Assembly (NCBI GenBank): GCA_002360455.1 | Contig: DEQQ01000070.1 | Span: 1-64,000, forward strand | Source of the DNA: Saprospiraceae bacterium UBA3362 | GTDB lineage: Bacteria; Bacteroidota; Bacteroidia; Chitinophagales; Saprospiraceae | Direction: 5' to 3' | DNA: 64,000 nt | In this document: in pieces, positions 18,189-29,975 of the stretch | Layout: every line of letters begins with the position of its first letter | Numbering within the stretch: the first letter of the stretch is position 1 | The notes under the pieces: generated by a model | Database searches by the model: none | Told to the model about the DNA's origin: nothing | Seen by the model: only the letters and a program-made list of their open reading frames with translations | Position numbers and translations under genes: made by a program

Positions 18189-18418
18189 CCGAACAGTCTA
18201 AGAAACAATACATTAATAAAAATTAACCATATTTTGAAATAGAGCTGAATTCTCAGTCTAAAACGAATAGACGAACTATGAAAATTCTATATGAGAATCA
18301 ATCTAGAATCCAAATAATGTTTCAATCAATGGGCAAAATTACTATTTTATTGTAATGAATTTTCAAAAAGCAGAATTTTAATTCTAGGTGATAAATGGTT
18401 TAAAAAAGGGGACTAAAA

Positions 18419-20329
18419 TCACAATGGAACGGAAATTTCAATAGATCCTCCACCTAAATCCACTGAATTTTTAAATTGAATTTTTCCTTTGTATAGTTGG
18501 ACAAGTTCTGATACTACTTTTAAGCCAATTCCGGTACTGCTTTCCATATTACTATGGCCTGACAGGACAAATACTCCATGATTGTAATCATGCAGCATTT
18601 GTGAAGAAAACTCTTGGCCTGTGTTTTCTACATGGATAGTACATGAAGCTCCATTTTGTTGGATTAACACATTGATTTTTCCATTTTCTTCATTATACTT
18701 AATGGCATTGGAAATTAAATTTTTTATTATTGTGCTAAAATGCAATCTATTGGAATTGATCACCAAGTTTTCATTGACATCAAAATTCAGATTTAAATTT
18801 TCTTGCTCACATATGGGAAGGAAAAGATCCTTCATTTCTGCAACAGTGTCAGAAATATAAACTTTTTCTATTCTACTCGCTAATTTTTCTTGACTGATCA
18901 TAGAGTAGTAAATTAAATTATGAATTGTATTTTGAAACTGAAGGGCGAGTTGTTGAATTTGTTTTCCTATTTTAGTAAGAGTGAAATAATCTTTATTTTC
19001 GACAAGGCTATGAATGGCTTGGCTCATTTTTAAAAAACTTGTACTTGGAGTTTTAAGATCATGTGAAATAATTCTTAGGATATTATCTTTTTCTTGGCTG
19101 GAAAACAGAAGTTGATTGTTAAGCTCTTCAATTCCATTTTTTACTTTTTTTAAATTTTGATACAATAAGACGGTGATTATTGCAAAGAGTAAGGAAACAC
19201 ATCCCAATATCAAATACAGAGTATTTCTTGAAGAAATCTGTTGATTCAATTGCAATAAATGTTGATTTTCTTGTTCTTTCTTTGAGGTCTCATATTTGGT
19301 TTGAAGTTCTATGTAATCCTTAGTTTTTTGAATTGTGAATAATGAATCTTTCAAACTTTGCTTTGTCTCTAAGTAATGAAAAGCTTTTTCAAAATCATTT
19401 TGCGCCACTGCAACGCCAATTAAAGAGTTTATGGTTGGAAGTAAAGCATCCGGAGTTCTTTTTCTAGAAATAGTATAACTTTTCAGAAAATGGTTTTCCG
19501 CTTCTTTGAAATTGCCAATACCTCTATAAGCTGCCCCCAAATTGTGATAGATCAAATCCTGCATAATGGTGATAGAATTTTGCTCTGCAATTAGCTTAGC
19601 ATACTCTAAGTTTTGTATCGCAAGTTTATATTCTTTTTGTATCAGAAATATTCTTCCTCGTATATTATATATTTGAGCTTCATTGTCAGGCTTTTTTTCA
19701 TTTTTATAAATCAATTCACATTCATTCAAGTTTTTTAAAGCATTATTCAATTGACCCAACTCAATTTGTGTGGTTACCAAATGAATGTATGCACCAAATT
19801 CTACAGATTTAAACTGTGATTTTTTTGCATATTCAAGACTCTTAGAAGCATACTCAAGTATTGAACTTGAATGAATTGATTTGTCCGAGTTATCCGGGTT
19901 TTTCAGCATGAGTTGAGAAAGCTGCTTATAGCAAAGACTTAATTGCTGCCAATTTTGAGAGAGTTCACTTATTTCAATGGCTTTAAAAATGGCTTCCAAT
20001 GATTTATTGTAGTTTCCGTTTTTTTGCTCAAAATGTGAAGCATAGAATAAAGCTTTTATGAGCCCAAAACTGTCATTCATCTGTTTAGCAAGATATGCAA
20101 TGCTGTCTATTTTTGTGCCAAATTTTTCCGGCTTGTAATTAAAATATTCCTTTTCTAAATTAATTAATATTTCCAGTTTTGTTGAATCAGCCAGCGAGTT
20201 ATTTTTTAATAAATTTTCTAAACTGTCTATTTTATTAATCCCAAATACAGGGATAAGAATTACAAGACAGTTCAATAGAAAAAGCAGTGGAAGCAAAATT
20301 TTTTTGATTGTGGAAAACTTTTGGTTCAT
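18419..20329 (-). CDS. TPR-sensor histidine kinase
   Basis: About 636 residues from the ATG at 20329 (the longer frame adds 17 residues of poor quality before MNQKFSTIKKILLPLLFLLN, a good signal segment). Periplasmic part: about seven TPR repeats (AAYRGIGNFKEAENHFLKSY is one). One transmembrane helix near 370-390, then a coiled coil, a HisKA-like dimerisation box IISHDLKTPS with H423, and a HATPase_c domain with N box NLISNAIKYNEENG and G box STGIGLKVVSEL. It is the probable partner of the LytTR regulator, although LytTR regulators more often pair with LytS-type HisKin kinases. The signal sensed is unknown. Confidence 0.85.
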   Translation of the reverse strand: MNQKFSTIKKILLPLLFLLNCLVILIPVFGINKIDSLENLLKNNSLADSTKLEILINLEKEYFNYKPEKFGTKIDSIAYLAKQMNDSFGLIKALFYASHFEQKNGNYNKSLEAIFKAIEISELSQNWQQLSLCYKQLSQLMLKNPDNSDKSIHSSSILEYASKSLEYAKKSQFKSVEFGAYIHLVTTQIELGQLNNALKNLNECELIYKNEKKPDNEAQIYNIRGRIFLIQKEYKLAIQNLEYAKLIAEQNSITIMQDLIYHNLGAAYRGIGNFKEAENHFLKSYTISRKRTPDALLPTINSLIGVAVAQNDFEKAFHYLETKQSLKDSLFTIQKTKDYIELQTKYETSKKEQENQHLLQLNQQISSRNTLYLILGCVSLLFAIITVLLYQNLKKVKNGIEELNNQLLFSSQEKDNILRIISHDLKTPSTSFLKMSQAIHSLVENKDYFTLTKIGKQIQQLALQFQNTIHNLIYYSMISQEKLASRIEKVYISDTVAEMKDLFLPICEQENLNLNFDVNENLVINSNRLHFSTIIKNLISNAIKYNEENGKINVLIQQNGASCTIHVENTGQEFSSQMLHDYNHGVFVLSGHSNMESSTGIGLKVVSELVQLYKGKIQFKNSVDLGGGSIEISVPL

Positions 20330-20380
20330 GTTGAGGGAAATTAAATTGACTTTGCAATAAGAATTCACAAAAATGAGCAT

Positions 20381-21028
20381 TTTTATTCAAGTATCCCTTT
20401 CCAGGTTATTAAACATTTTGCACTTTATTCGATTCGTAGAGATCGTGAGGTAGCTGCTCAGAATGCCAATCTTTCTTATCCTCTAAAGGAGTTCGTTATA
20501 CGGCATCTATGGCTAATATTATTATAATTTATAATGTATAAATGAATTTATCACCAATGCTGTTTCTTTGGTCACCTTTTCTTAACAATCTCAAAAATTT
20601 ACCATTACTTTGTCTAAGTTATTGAATATTAATTATTTAAAAAATAATAAATTTTATAATGTTTGGGGTTGCAAACTCCACTTCTCGACTCAACGGAGTT
20701 TAGTATGGAGCGTTTTAGGATAAATTCAATTTTAAAGTGAACCTAATCCTATGGTGGTCCTAAAGCAGAATTCTAACCGATAAAAGGCTAAGAAAACATC
20801 TCATTTGAGTTGATTTCCGGACCGGTATTTGATCAAATTGGATTGAAATAGACTGCCCATAATGGTATTCATAGAACCTGAATGGGTTACTAGAAGGGAA
20901 ATGAATGAAAATCCATATTGATTTATAAAATGAAATAGCAATTCATCAGATCCTTGTTTAATAGCTATTCTCGCTGTGAAACAAGCTTTTTTATTATAGA
21001 ATTAATAGGTTTTCATATTACATATTCC
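20381..21028. other. Long non-coding stretch with no recognised gene
   Basis: About 650 bases (900 with its edges) without a convincing gene, much longer than usual here. An open frame without a start codon runs through about 20343-20523 on the plus strand and reads protein-like but matches no family I know. A hairpin AAACTCC/GGAGTTT lies around 20671-20701. An orphan terminator-like hairpin closes the stretch at 21029-21058. It may hold a decayed gene or a small RNA. Confidence 0.35.
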
Positions 21029-21058
21029 AAAAAGCTGCCAAAATGTTGGTGGCTTTTT
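21029..21058. terminator. Terminator-like hairpin without an adjacent gene
   Basis: AAAAAGCTGCCA, a 6-base loop and TGGTGGCTTTTT form a 12-pair stem if two G-U pairs are allowed, with A-runs and T-runs on both sides, so it could work in either direction. The nearest upstream plus-strand gene is far away; it would therefore terminate an unannotated transcript. Confidence 0.45.
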
Positions 21059-21213
21059 GCTTTTATATCCCCTTCCTACAGAAATGGAATTTGTAATAAA
21101 ATTGGAGATTGATATACATCCGTAATCCGGCTAATAATTAAAACAGATGCAATTACACAAATCCTTAGATGAACTTTTGCTCTTAACCCATTGTAGGAAA
21201 GAAAAATTTGAAG

Positions 21214-21221
21214 TATCTTTA
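21214..21221 (+). promoter_or_regulatory. Probable promoter box of the DUF6445-like gene
   Basis: TATCTTTA, one base from the TAnnTTTG consensus, with TTG 20 bases upstream at 21191-21193. It points to the ATG at 21256. Confidence 0.4.
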
Positions 21222-21255
21222 AGTTTAGTTCTCTTTTTAATTGAAAAATCAATTT

Positions 21256-21906
21256 ATGGAACAAAGAGCATATCATCGTTTTTTATTGGTGAAGGATCAT
21301 TTTTATACTGATCCAAATCGCGTTGTTCTTGCGGCACAACAAGCAGAATACTATGAACCCCAAGAGGTGACCGGATTTAGAAGTACAACGGTTTATCATG
21401 AACCCGGAATTAAGCAAAAATTAGAAAAAACTCTTGGGATAAAAATTACCAGATGGGACACGGACCCTATAGCAGAAAACGGTGTGTTTTATCATGGATT
21501 CTCTAAGGGAAATAAAAAGGAAGTTCCGGGTGTACATTCCGACTTTCCGATTAATGATATTACAGTATTGATTTATCTGAGCAAACATGTTCCATTAGAA
21601 TGTGGAACATCATTGTGGATGCACAAAAAATTTGAATTAATAGATCAGCCCACTGCATCGGATGCTCGCAGGCTAAAGATGAAGTTGTCCGATATAAAAA
21701 ATCAATTGGAAGTAGATTCTAAACAGAGATCGAAATGGATAGAAGTGGATAGAGTGGGACATGTATTTAATCGCATGGTAGCCTATCCTTCTGGTGCATT
21801 TCATTCGGCGACCAATCATTTCGGGAGCAATATGAAAAACGGAAGAATTTACCAAACCTATAGAATTGGCGTGGACTGGGACAGTTTTAAACTGATCAAG
21901 AAGTAA
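21256..21906 (+). CDS. DUF6445-like protein, possible Fe(II)/2-oxoglutarate oxygenase fold
   Basis: 216 residues from the ATG (a TTG 15 bases earlier is an alternative). The sequence has PGVHSDFPINDITVLIYLSK in the middle and YPSGAFHSATNHFG near the end, followed by YRIGVDW. An HxD pair (H-S-D) and a later His with downstream Arg is the metal and 2-oxoglutarate binding pattern of the double-stranded beta-helix dioxygenases, and the spacing of about 89 residues fits. The resemblance to the DUF6445 family is by pattern memory. Substrate unknown. It is isolated between a long empty stretch and a convergent gene 15 bases away. Confidence 0.6.
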   Translation: MEQRAYHRFLLVKDHFYTDPNRVVLAAQQAEYYEPQEVTGFRSTTVYHEPGIKQKLEKTLGIKITRWDTDPIAENGVFYHGFSKGNKKEVPGVHSDFPINDITVLIYLSKHVPLECGTSLWMHKKFELIDQPTASDARRLKMKLSDIKNQLEVDSKQRSKWIEVDRVGHVFNRMVAYPSGAFHSATNHFGSNMKNGRIYQTYRIGVDWDSFKLIKK

Positions 21907-21921
21907 TTTATTAACTCAATT

Positions 21922-23508
21922 TTATGGTTTTAAAAATGAAATCAACTTTTCATTATATTGGACCACATCTTTGGCTTTTAGATCTATCAACTCTTGAATA
22001 GATTGTTGATACGGTTTCTGATTCCATCCCATTGCATAAGCAACTAAAGACCACTCTTGGAATGCGTTTCGATCTTGTTCTTTTTTACATACAAAATATT
22101 TTTGAGCTTGCAGATCTGCTTGCACTGCATCTGAGTGAAAGGTCTTTTGTAATGTTTCAATAACCTTTGAGATTAAACTTTGTCTGGAAGCATGGGTCAC
22201 TCTATTTAGATCTAAAAACAAGTCTGACTCTGTAAACTGTTTTAGATGCTTTACACTCGTTTTATATTTTTTATTTTCTTTGATTTTTAAGAAATCCCGA
22301 GATGCAAGTTTGTCTATTTTAGGATCGATGGATCTAAATCCCAGTCGATAATAAAACCAATAGGCTGCCGTGCTAATTCCTTCAGGATTGTCTTTGCCAA
22401 TCATGTATGCATCTATTTCAAATCTTTTTACTCCAAATACCTGATGATAAACTCTAAGAAGTTGACAAAGAATTAATGCCGATTCACCACCGCGATATGC
22501 TTCAAAAATATTAAGTCCAAATCGCGCATGCTCTCCAAAAACCCAGGCGCCGCCATAAGAAACAGGGAGTCCATTTTTGAATAGCGAATATCCTATGTAA
22601 CTCTGTAATGCAAGTTGCCTTGATGCCTGCAGTCCATAAATTGCGATGCTAATTCCTCTGTCCAGTTCGTAAAATTTCAACGAATGGATATCCATATAAC
22701 TAATGGGATCCGTTTCTCTAAAACTAAGAACCATAGAATATTTGATGACCTTAACAAGATTCATCAATTCAGCCTCATTGAGCATGGATGCTTGTGGTAG
22801 TAAGGAATGGATGATCTGATGAGCGTCCGGTTTTTTCAAAATAGAGTCATGATAGAAAAACGATTTGACCGGAATTTGATTATGAAGAAGAGAAAATTCT
22901 TGATTTAATCCGGTAATTTGAACCCAGGGTTTTAGTGTAGACCAGAGTTGATCTTTGGCATAAGGAGCAGAATCAATTTGAGCGGCCTGAGTGAGTAAAA
23001 AACCGAGTTGATTTTTCTTATTCTTGGATAACAATTGGAGCAGATCCTCATTCTCCAATTCAGCCGTCGTTTCTTCGCGGAGCAGCGGGTGGATGCTGCT
23101 TTTAAGAAATTGATTGATGCTGATAGAATCAGAATCAAAACTGTCTATTGAAATTTCTAAATCTTTTTGTTTCCAAAGGAAGTAAGTAAAATCATGAGAA
23201 AACTGAGTTATGATTTTAGTAAAGGGAAGACTGCTATCTTGGAAAACATCATTAGTATTCTTGTTTTTTTTTAGCCAATTGCTGATTTTCAAAATTAATT
23301 TTTGGCCTAATAGCAGTGTCTTTTCATCTTGAGGGTATGCATGAATAAACAAAAGAATTTCGCACAATCGGGTCAGTTTTTTTGCATTGATCGGCCATTG
23401 TTTTGAAAGTAAAATCAGTGAATTTTGTTTTACCTTCTGCGAAATGGGGTCATACAGAAAGTAGGACTTTTCCAATGCTGTCATAGCTTTTTGAGTGGAT
23501 ATTGCCAT
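21922..23508 (-). CDS. Conserved hypothetical protein with acyltransferase-like core
   Basis: 528 residues, no signal peptide or membrane helix. The first 250 residues are helical with no known motif. The region about 290-385 looks like a GNAT-type core: SYIGYSLFKNGLPVSYGG (paired strands), ARFGLNIFEAYRGGESA (a loop before a helix, like an acetyl-CoA loop) and AYWFYYRLGFRSID, which resembles the final YxxLGF strand of GNAT enzymes. Similar proteins with a YRGGES and FWFYYRLGF motif occur in Proteobacteria, as far as I recall, without a known function. Treat the acyltransferase idea as a hypothesis. Confidence 0.55.
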   Translation of the reverse strand: MAISTQKAMTALEKSYFLYDPISQKVKQNSLILLSKQWPINAKKLTRLCEILLFIHAYPQDEKTLLLGQKLILKISNWLKKNKNTNDVFQDSSLPFTKIITQFSHDFTYFLWKQKDLEISIDSFDSDSISINQFLKSSIHPLLREETTAELENEDLLQLLSKNKKNQLGFLLTQAAQIDSAPYAKDQLWSTLKPWVQITGLNQEFSLLHNQIPVKSFFYHDSILKKPDAHQIIHSLLPQASMLNEAELMNLVKVIKYSMVLSFRETDPISYMDIHSLKFYELDRGISIAIYGLQASRQLALQSYIGYSLFKNGLPVSYGGAWVFGEHARFGLNIFEAYRGGESALILCQLLRVYHQVFGVKRFEIDAYMIGKDNPEGISTAAYWFYYRLGFRSIDPKIDKLASRDFLKIKENKKYKTSVKHLKQFTESDLFLDLNRVTHASRQSLISKVIETLQKTFHSDAVQADLQAQKYFVCKKEQDRNAFQEWSLVAYAMGWNQKPYQQSIQELIDLKAKDVVQYNEKLISFLKP

Positions 23509-23702
23509 AAGTAACCTAACTTTAATAAATCCTTTAAGTTCGAAATTGAATACGCTAAATTAGCTAAAACTAATAGAATATTTTAAGATATTTATACGGC
23601 AGTATAGTAAAATACAAATAGGTAGGAATAAAGTATTGAGTGTATAAATAATACTGTGTGTGAGTTAATGATTTTCCTGAAAAATATTCTATCTAAAATA
23701 AA

Positions 23703-24707
23703 CTATCTCTGTACCATCTTTTTCATCAATTCTACTACTTCTTCAATATTTTCCAGAGACTCGACCATGATTGCGCAGCTTGGACCATTCCAAAATTTTT
23801 GAACACCTAGAGCTAATGATTTTATAGGATGATTTTGGATTTCTTTTTTGGTGTCATCATAGGACTGCATGACAATTAATTTTATTTTCTTTCTACTGGT
23901 AATAAAAAAGGCTATGTTTCTCTGTTTCCGGATAGAAATATAATGTTTTTGGGGATTGAAAATTAATTCTGAATTAAAAGTGAGTAATTCCTTCTTTAAT
24001 AAATCGTATATAGATCTTACAACGTCAGAAGTTCCTTCAAAATGATAATTTTCATTGTAGATAATAGCTTGATCAACTTGATTATTTTCTTCTTCTATCT
24101 CTGCAAATTCAATACTTTCAAAATCTGGATGCATAGAATAAATAAAATTAGAACCTGAGCTATATTTTTTGATCAGGACAAGTTTCACCATCTTGCCCCA
24201 TGTATCTGTATAAGTCTCCATGATCTCAGGGAGCTCTTTCTTTTCGCCATCTATGATGAGTAAAATATTTTGACTTGATTCCAGAGTATCCTTGATAAAC
24301 TTATAAATCTCTTTTTTGCCTAGATATTTTTTAAATTCATTTTTTAGATCTTCAGAGTTTTCGATGTAAGTAAATATTTTTTCTACAAGTTCATTTTGGT
24401 TTTTTAGATTCTTATAAAATCCAAAGAACTTAGTAATCTGTGGAAAAATGTGATTATAGAAGTCATGTTTTGCCAATTCTACTTCCACAATATAAAACTC
24501 TGGATTCTCTATATCTGATAAATCAAATAAAAATCCATCTGGAATTGAGTTTCCCAAATTCCGAGTTTCTATTTTTCTCTTTGCATCGATGTATATAGCA
24601 TTTTGCCCAAAAAACAACTTGGAGTTAGCTACGACCTCTTTTTCAAAATCAGATTCTTTATCAAATTGAGATAGAGTATAATTTTTATTATTGTGGAATA
24701 ATTGCAT
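23703..24707 (-). CDS. PD-(D/E)XK nuclease-like protein with C-terminal DUF5655 domain
   Basis: About 334 residues. Start: the longer frame to 24746 overlaps a perfect promoter box (TATCTTTG, 24751-24744), so the ATG at 24707 (MQLFHNNKN) is chosen. N-terminal part: SIPDGFLFDLSD then EFYIVEVELAKHDF and FPQITKFFGFY, the layout of a restriction-endonuclease-like core (D57, E75, then Q/K helix), but the usual lysine of the ExK motif is replaced by Glu (EVE). C-terminal part (about 225-330): HYISIRKQRNIAFFIT, KIKLIV, FWNGPSCAIMVESLENIEEV, which matches DUF5655. Such proteins act on or bind nucleic acids. Neighbour of fic, divergent from it. Confidence 0.6.
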   Translation of the reverse strand: MQLFHNNKNYTLSQFDKESDFEKEVVANSKLFFGQNAIYIDAKRKIETRNLGNSIPDGFLFDLSDIENPEFYIVEVELAKHDFYNHIFPQITKFFGFYKNLKNQNELVEKIFTYIENSEDLKNEFKKYLGKKEIYKFIKDTLESSQNILLIIDGEKKELPEIMETYTDTWGKMVKLVLIKKYSSGSNFIYSMHPDFESIEFAEIEEENNQVDQAIIYNENYHFEGTSDVVRSIYDLLKKELLTFNSELIFNPQKHYISIRKQRNIAFFITSRKKIKLIVMQSYDDTKKEIQNHPIKSLALGVQKFWNGPSCAIMVESLENIEEVVELMKKMVQR

Positions 24708-24743
24708 ATAAAGAAAATGAATGGGAATAAAAAATTTCAGATT

Positions 24744-24770
24744 CAAAGATAGTCAAAATTAATAATGCAA
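24744..24770 (-). promoter_or_regulatory. Promoter of the DUF5655 gene
   Basis: Minus strand: TTG at 24770-24768 and TATCTTTG at 24751-24744, 16 bases apart (slightly short spacing). The -7 box is perfect and covers the first codons of the longest frame, which excludes that start. Confidence 0.5.
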
Positions 24771-24987
24771 AAATCATATTATATTTTATTTTAATATGTA
24801 TTGAATTCAAATATGAATATAAGGCACACATCTAAATTATCTCATTTCATAGTCAAATGCAATAAATCAAATGCTTTATAATGTAATTGTTAAATTCTTC
24901 ATCATTAAAGTTAGGTGATTGAAAGTAATATTTATTTGATTTTACGAGATTTTAAAAGCAATTTTTCATATTAAAATCGATTAAAAA

Positions 24988-25053
24988 CGTATTAAATCGT
25001 ATCATTATTTTGATTTTTCGATCTTAATCGTATATTTGCGTATCAAAACGTAT
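24988..25053 (+). promoter_or_regulatory. fic promoter wrapped in five phased CGTAT repeats (operator array)
   Basis: CGTAT occurs at 24988, 24998, 25029, 25039 and 25049, at steps of 10, 31, 10 and 10 bases, so all copies face the same side of the helix. Within the array lies a consensus promoter: TTTG at 25009-25012, 18 bases, TATATTTG at 25031-25038. Two repeats are upstream of the promoter, one overlaps the -7 box and two cover the start of the transcript. The last ends 3 bases before the ATG. This is the geometry of a cooperative repressor site. The fic product itself ends in a winged helix-turn-helix and could be the repressor (inference). Confidence 0.7.
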
Positions 25054-25056
25054 CAA

Positions 25057-26097
25057 ATGGTGAATAAAGTGTACAATTTTAAGCTAGTTCTAGACTGGGA
25101 ATTAATTAATTTAATAAGCGAAATTGATCGCTTTGATGCAAAATGGACATCCATTGAACGAAGAGAAGGAATGAGTCTCAAAGAGCTAAAAAGTATTGCA
25201 ACTATACGCAGTGTTGGAGCATCCAATCGTATTGAAGGAAATAAAATGAGCAACGAAGAAGTTGATGTTCTTTTGCAAAAAATAGATATTACAAAACTCG
25301 TGGATAGAGATGCACAAGAAGTTGTTGGCTATTTTGAAGTATTGGATTTAATATCTCAATCATTCGAGAACATCAGTTTAACTGAAAGCCAAATTAAAAA
25401 TCTACACAATAGTTTGATGAAATACAGCCTCAAAGATCAATGGCATAAAGGCAATTACAAACAACATAGTAACGCCGTTGAAGCTTCGTTCTCAAATGGT
25501 ACCAGACAAATTATTTTTCGAACAACTGAAGCAGGGTTTGCAACTGAAGATGCTATGAGAAAATTATACAATTGGTATAATTCAGAAGCAGAAGTTCATA
25601 CGTTAGTAAGAGTAGCAGCATTTGTATATGATTTTTTGAGCATTCATCCATTCCAAGATGGTAATGGTAGATTGAGTCGGTTGATATCAACATTTTTATT
25701 GTTAAAAAATGGCTATAATTGGATTCAATATGTGAGTTTTGAGCATGAAATAGAATGTAGAAAAAATGAATATTATCAGGTATTGCGAACTTGTCAGGCA
25801 CAACGCCCAGAAGAAAATATAACAATATGGATAAATTTTTTTTTAGCATGCTTGTCCAATATCCAAACACAATTGTTACAAAAATTAGAGATAATTGGAT
25901 TGGAAACACAATTGTCTCACAAAGAAAAATCGATTTATACTATTATTCAAAATAGACCAAATATTCAATCGGGTGAAATTGCAAAAAAATTGGGAATACC
26001 TTCTCCGACTGTAAAGAGAATATTATCAGATTTAATAAAGAAAAACTTAATTGAAAAACAAGGAAACGGAAGAAATGTGAGTTATATAATTAAATGA
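25057..26097 (+). CDS. fic: Fic family protein with C-terminal winged helix domain
   Basis: 346 residues from the ATG at 25057; the longer frame begins with a TTG that is part of the -7 box, so it is rejected. Catalytic motif HPFQDGNGRLSR (about 197-208), the complete HPFx(D/E)GNGRxxR that transfers AMP or another nucleotide to a hydroxyl side chain. An N-terminal inhibitory helix motif SNRIEGN (about 56-62) matches SxxxE(G/N) and marks the class with internal autoinhibition. The C terminus (about 285-346) is a winged helix: IQSGEIAKKLGIPSPTVKRILSDLIKKNLIEKQGNG. No antitoxin gene is needed for this class. The target protein is unknown. Confidence 0.9.
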   Translation: MVNKVYNFKLVLDWELINLISEIDRFDAKWTSIERREGMSLKELKSIATIRSVGASNRIEGNKMSNEEVDVLLQKIDITKLVDRDAQEVVGYFEVLDLISQSFENISLTESQIKNLHNSLMKYSLKDQWHKGNYKQHSNAVEASFSNGTRQIIFRTTEAGFATEDAMRKLYNWYNSEAEVHTLVRVAAFVYDFLSIHPFQDGNGRLSRLISTFLLLKNGYNWIQYVSFEHEIECRKNEYYQVLRTCQAQRPEENITIWINFFLACLSNIQTQLLQKLEIIGLETQLSHKEKSIYTIIQNRPNIQSGEIAKKLGIPSPTVKRILSDLIKKNLIEKQGNGRNVSYIIK

Positions 26098-26155
26098 TAA
26101 AATATCTTGATGCTGGTTTAGTAGTTTTCGCTTCAGTAGATTTTTCATGATTCAT
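26090..26155 (-). CDS. 21-codon ORF with strong promoter and AGGAGG, overlapping the 3-prime end of fic
   Basis: Minus strand: -7 box TACTTTTG (26180-26173), a perfect AGGAGG (26166-26161), 5 bases, then ATG at 26155, giving a basic-acidic peptide starting MNHEKSTEAKTTKPAS and ending at a TAA that overlaps the stop codon of fic. Shine-Dalgarno sequences are rare in this genome, so this expression signal stands out. It may be a true small peptide, or the intact 5-prime end of a gene whose body was lost. A second in-frame-independent ATG at 26148 opens a 33-codon frame running into fic. The product has no homology I recognise. Confidence 0.4.
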   Translation of the reverse strand: MNHEKSTEAKTTKPASRYFII

Positions 26156-26180
26156 CAGAACCTCCTTTTTTGCAAAAGTA
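26156..26180 (-). promoter_or_regulatory. Promoter box and ribosome binding site of the 21-codon ORF
   Basis: TACTTTTG (-7) followed after 6 bases by AGGAGG and then, after 5 bases, the ATG. Points away from icmF and towards the end of fic. Confidence 0.5.
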
Positions 26181-26229
26181 TGATAGTATTTAAATGCCTA
26201 CAAATATTTATTTATTTATAAGTATATCA

Positions 26230-26345
26230 ATTACCCCTCCCCTGTGAGCTGCTTGGAGCATTTAGTCATATATGAGCAAGGCTCATGTATGCCCGAGCGA
26301 ACAGCGAGTGCGCAAAGGAGCGACCCCTTTAGGGGACACAGCCTC
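26230..26345. repeat. Hairpin-rich intergenic element
   Basis: A GC-richer block in an AT-rich gap between fic and icmF. It contains an 11-bp stem with a 3-base loop around ATGAGC-AAG-GCTCAT (flanking CATAT/GTATG also pair, one mismatch) and CCCC-TTTA-GGGG at 26324-26335, plus GCGAACAGCGAGTGCGC between them. No coding frame fits. It looks like an interspersed folded element similar in style to that at 29976-30046. Confidence 0.4.
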
Positions 26346-26471
26346 ATATTAAATTTTAAATCCATATATACCCCATTCAAATAATTATGGTATAAAACAG
26401 TTCCATTTTCTCTCATGTCTCATCCATTTTTTGGGAGTATAAATTTCCTGTTTTAGCTAGGGTTTTCTGCG

Positions 26472-26479
26472 TATTTTTG
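26472..26479 (+). promoter_or_regulatory. -7 promoter box of icmF
   Basis: TATTTTTG, a perfect TAnnTTTG, 15 bases before the ATG at 26495. The leader would be about 10 bases, so there is no space for a cobalamin riboswitch. Confidence 0.5.
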
Positions 26480-26494
26480 TAGCTATAAAATCGA

Positions 26495-29881
<3,387 letters not shown>

Positions 29882-29975
29882 GGGGAATTAGTTAGAGGAT
29901 AGTAATTAGTGACAGGTTTTAGTTTGATGGTGATATAAATTTTTAATTTGGGCATGACCACTTTGTGGTCGCTAC

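Noticed and set aside
20343..20523. Plus-strand protein-coding fragment
   Set aside because: Open for about 60 codons but without a start and without resemblance to any family; kept only as a remark under the gap.
26400..26494. Cobalamin riboswitch in front of icmF
   Set aside because: The -7 box lies 15 bases before the ATG, so the leader is about 10 bases, and no B12-box-like sequence was seen.
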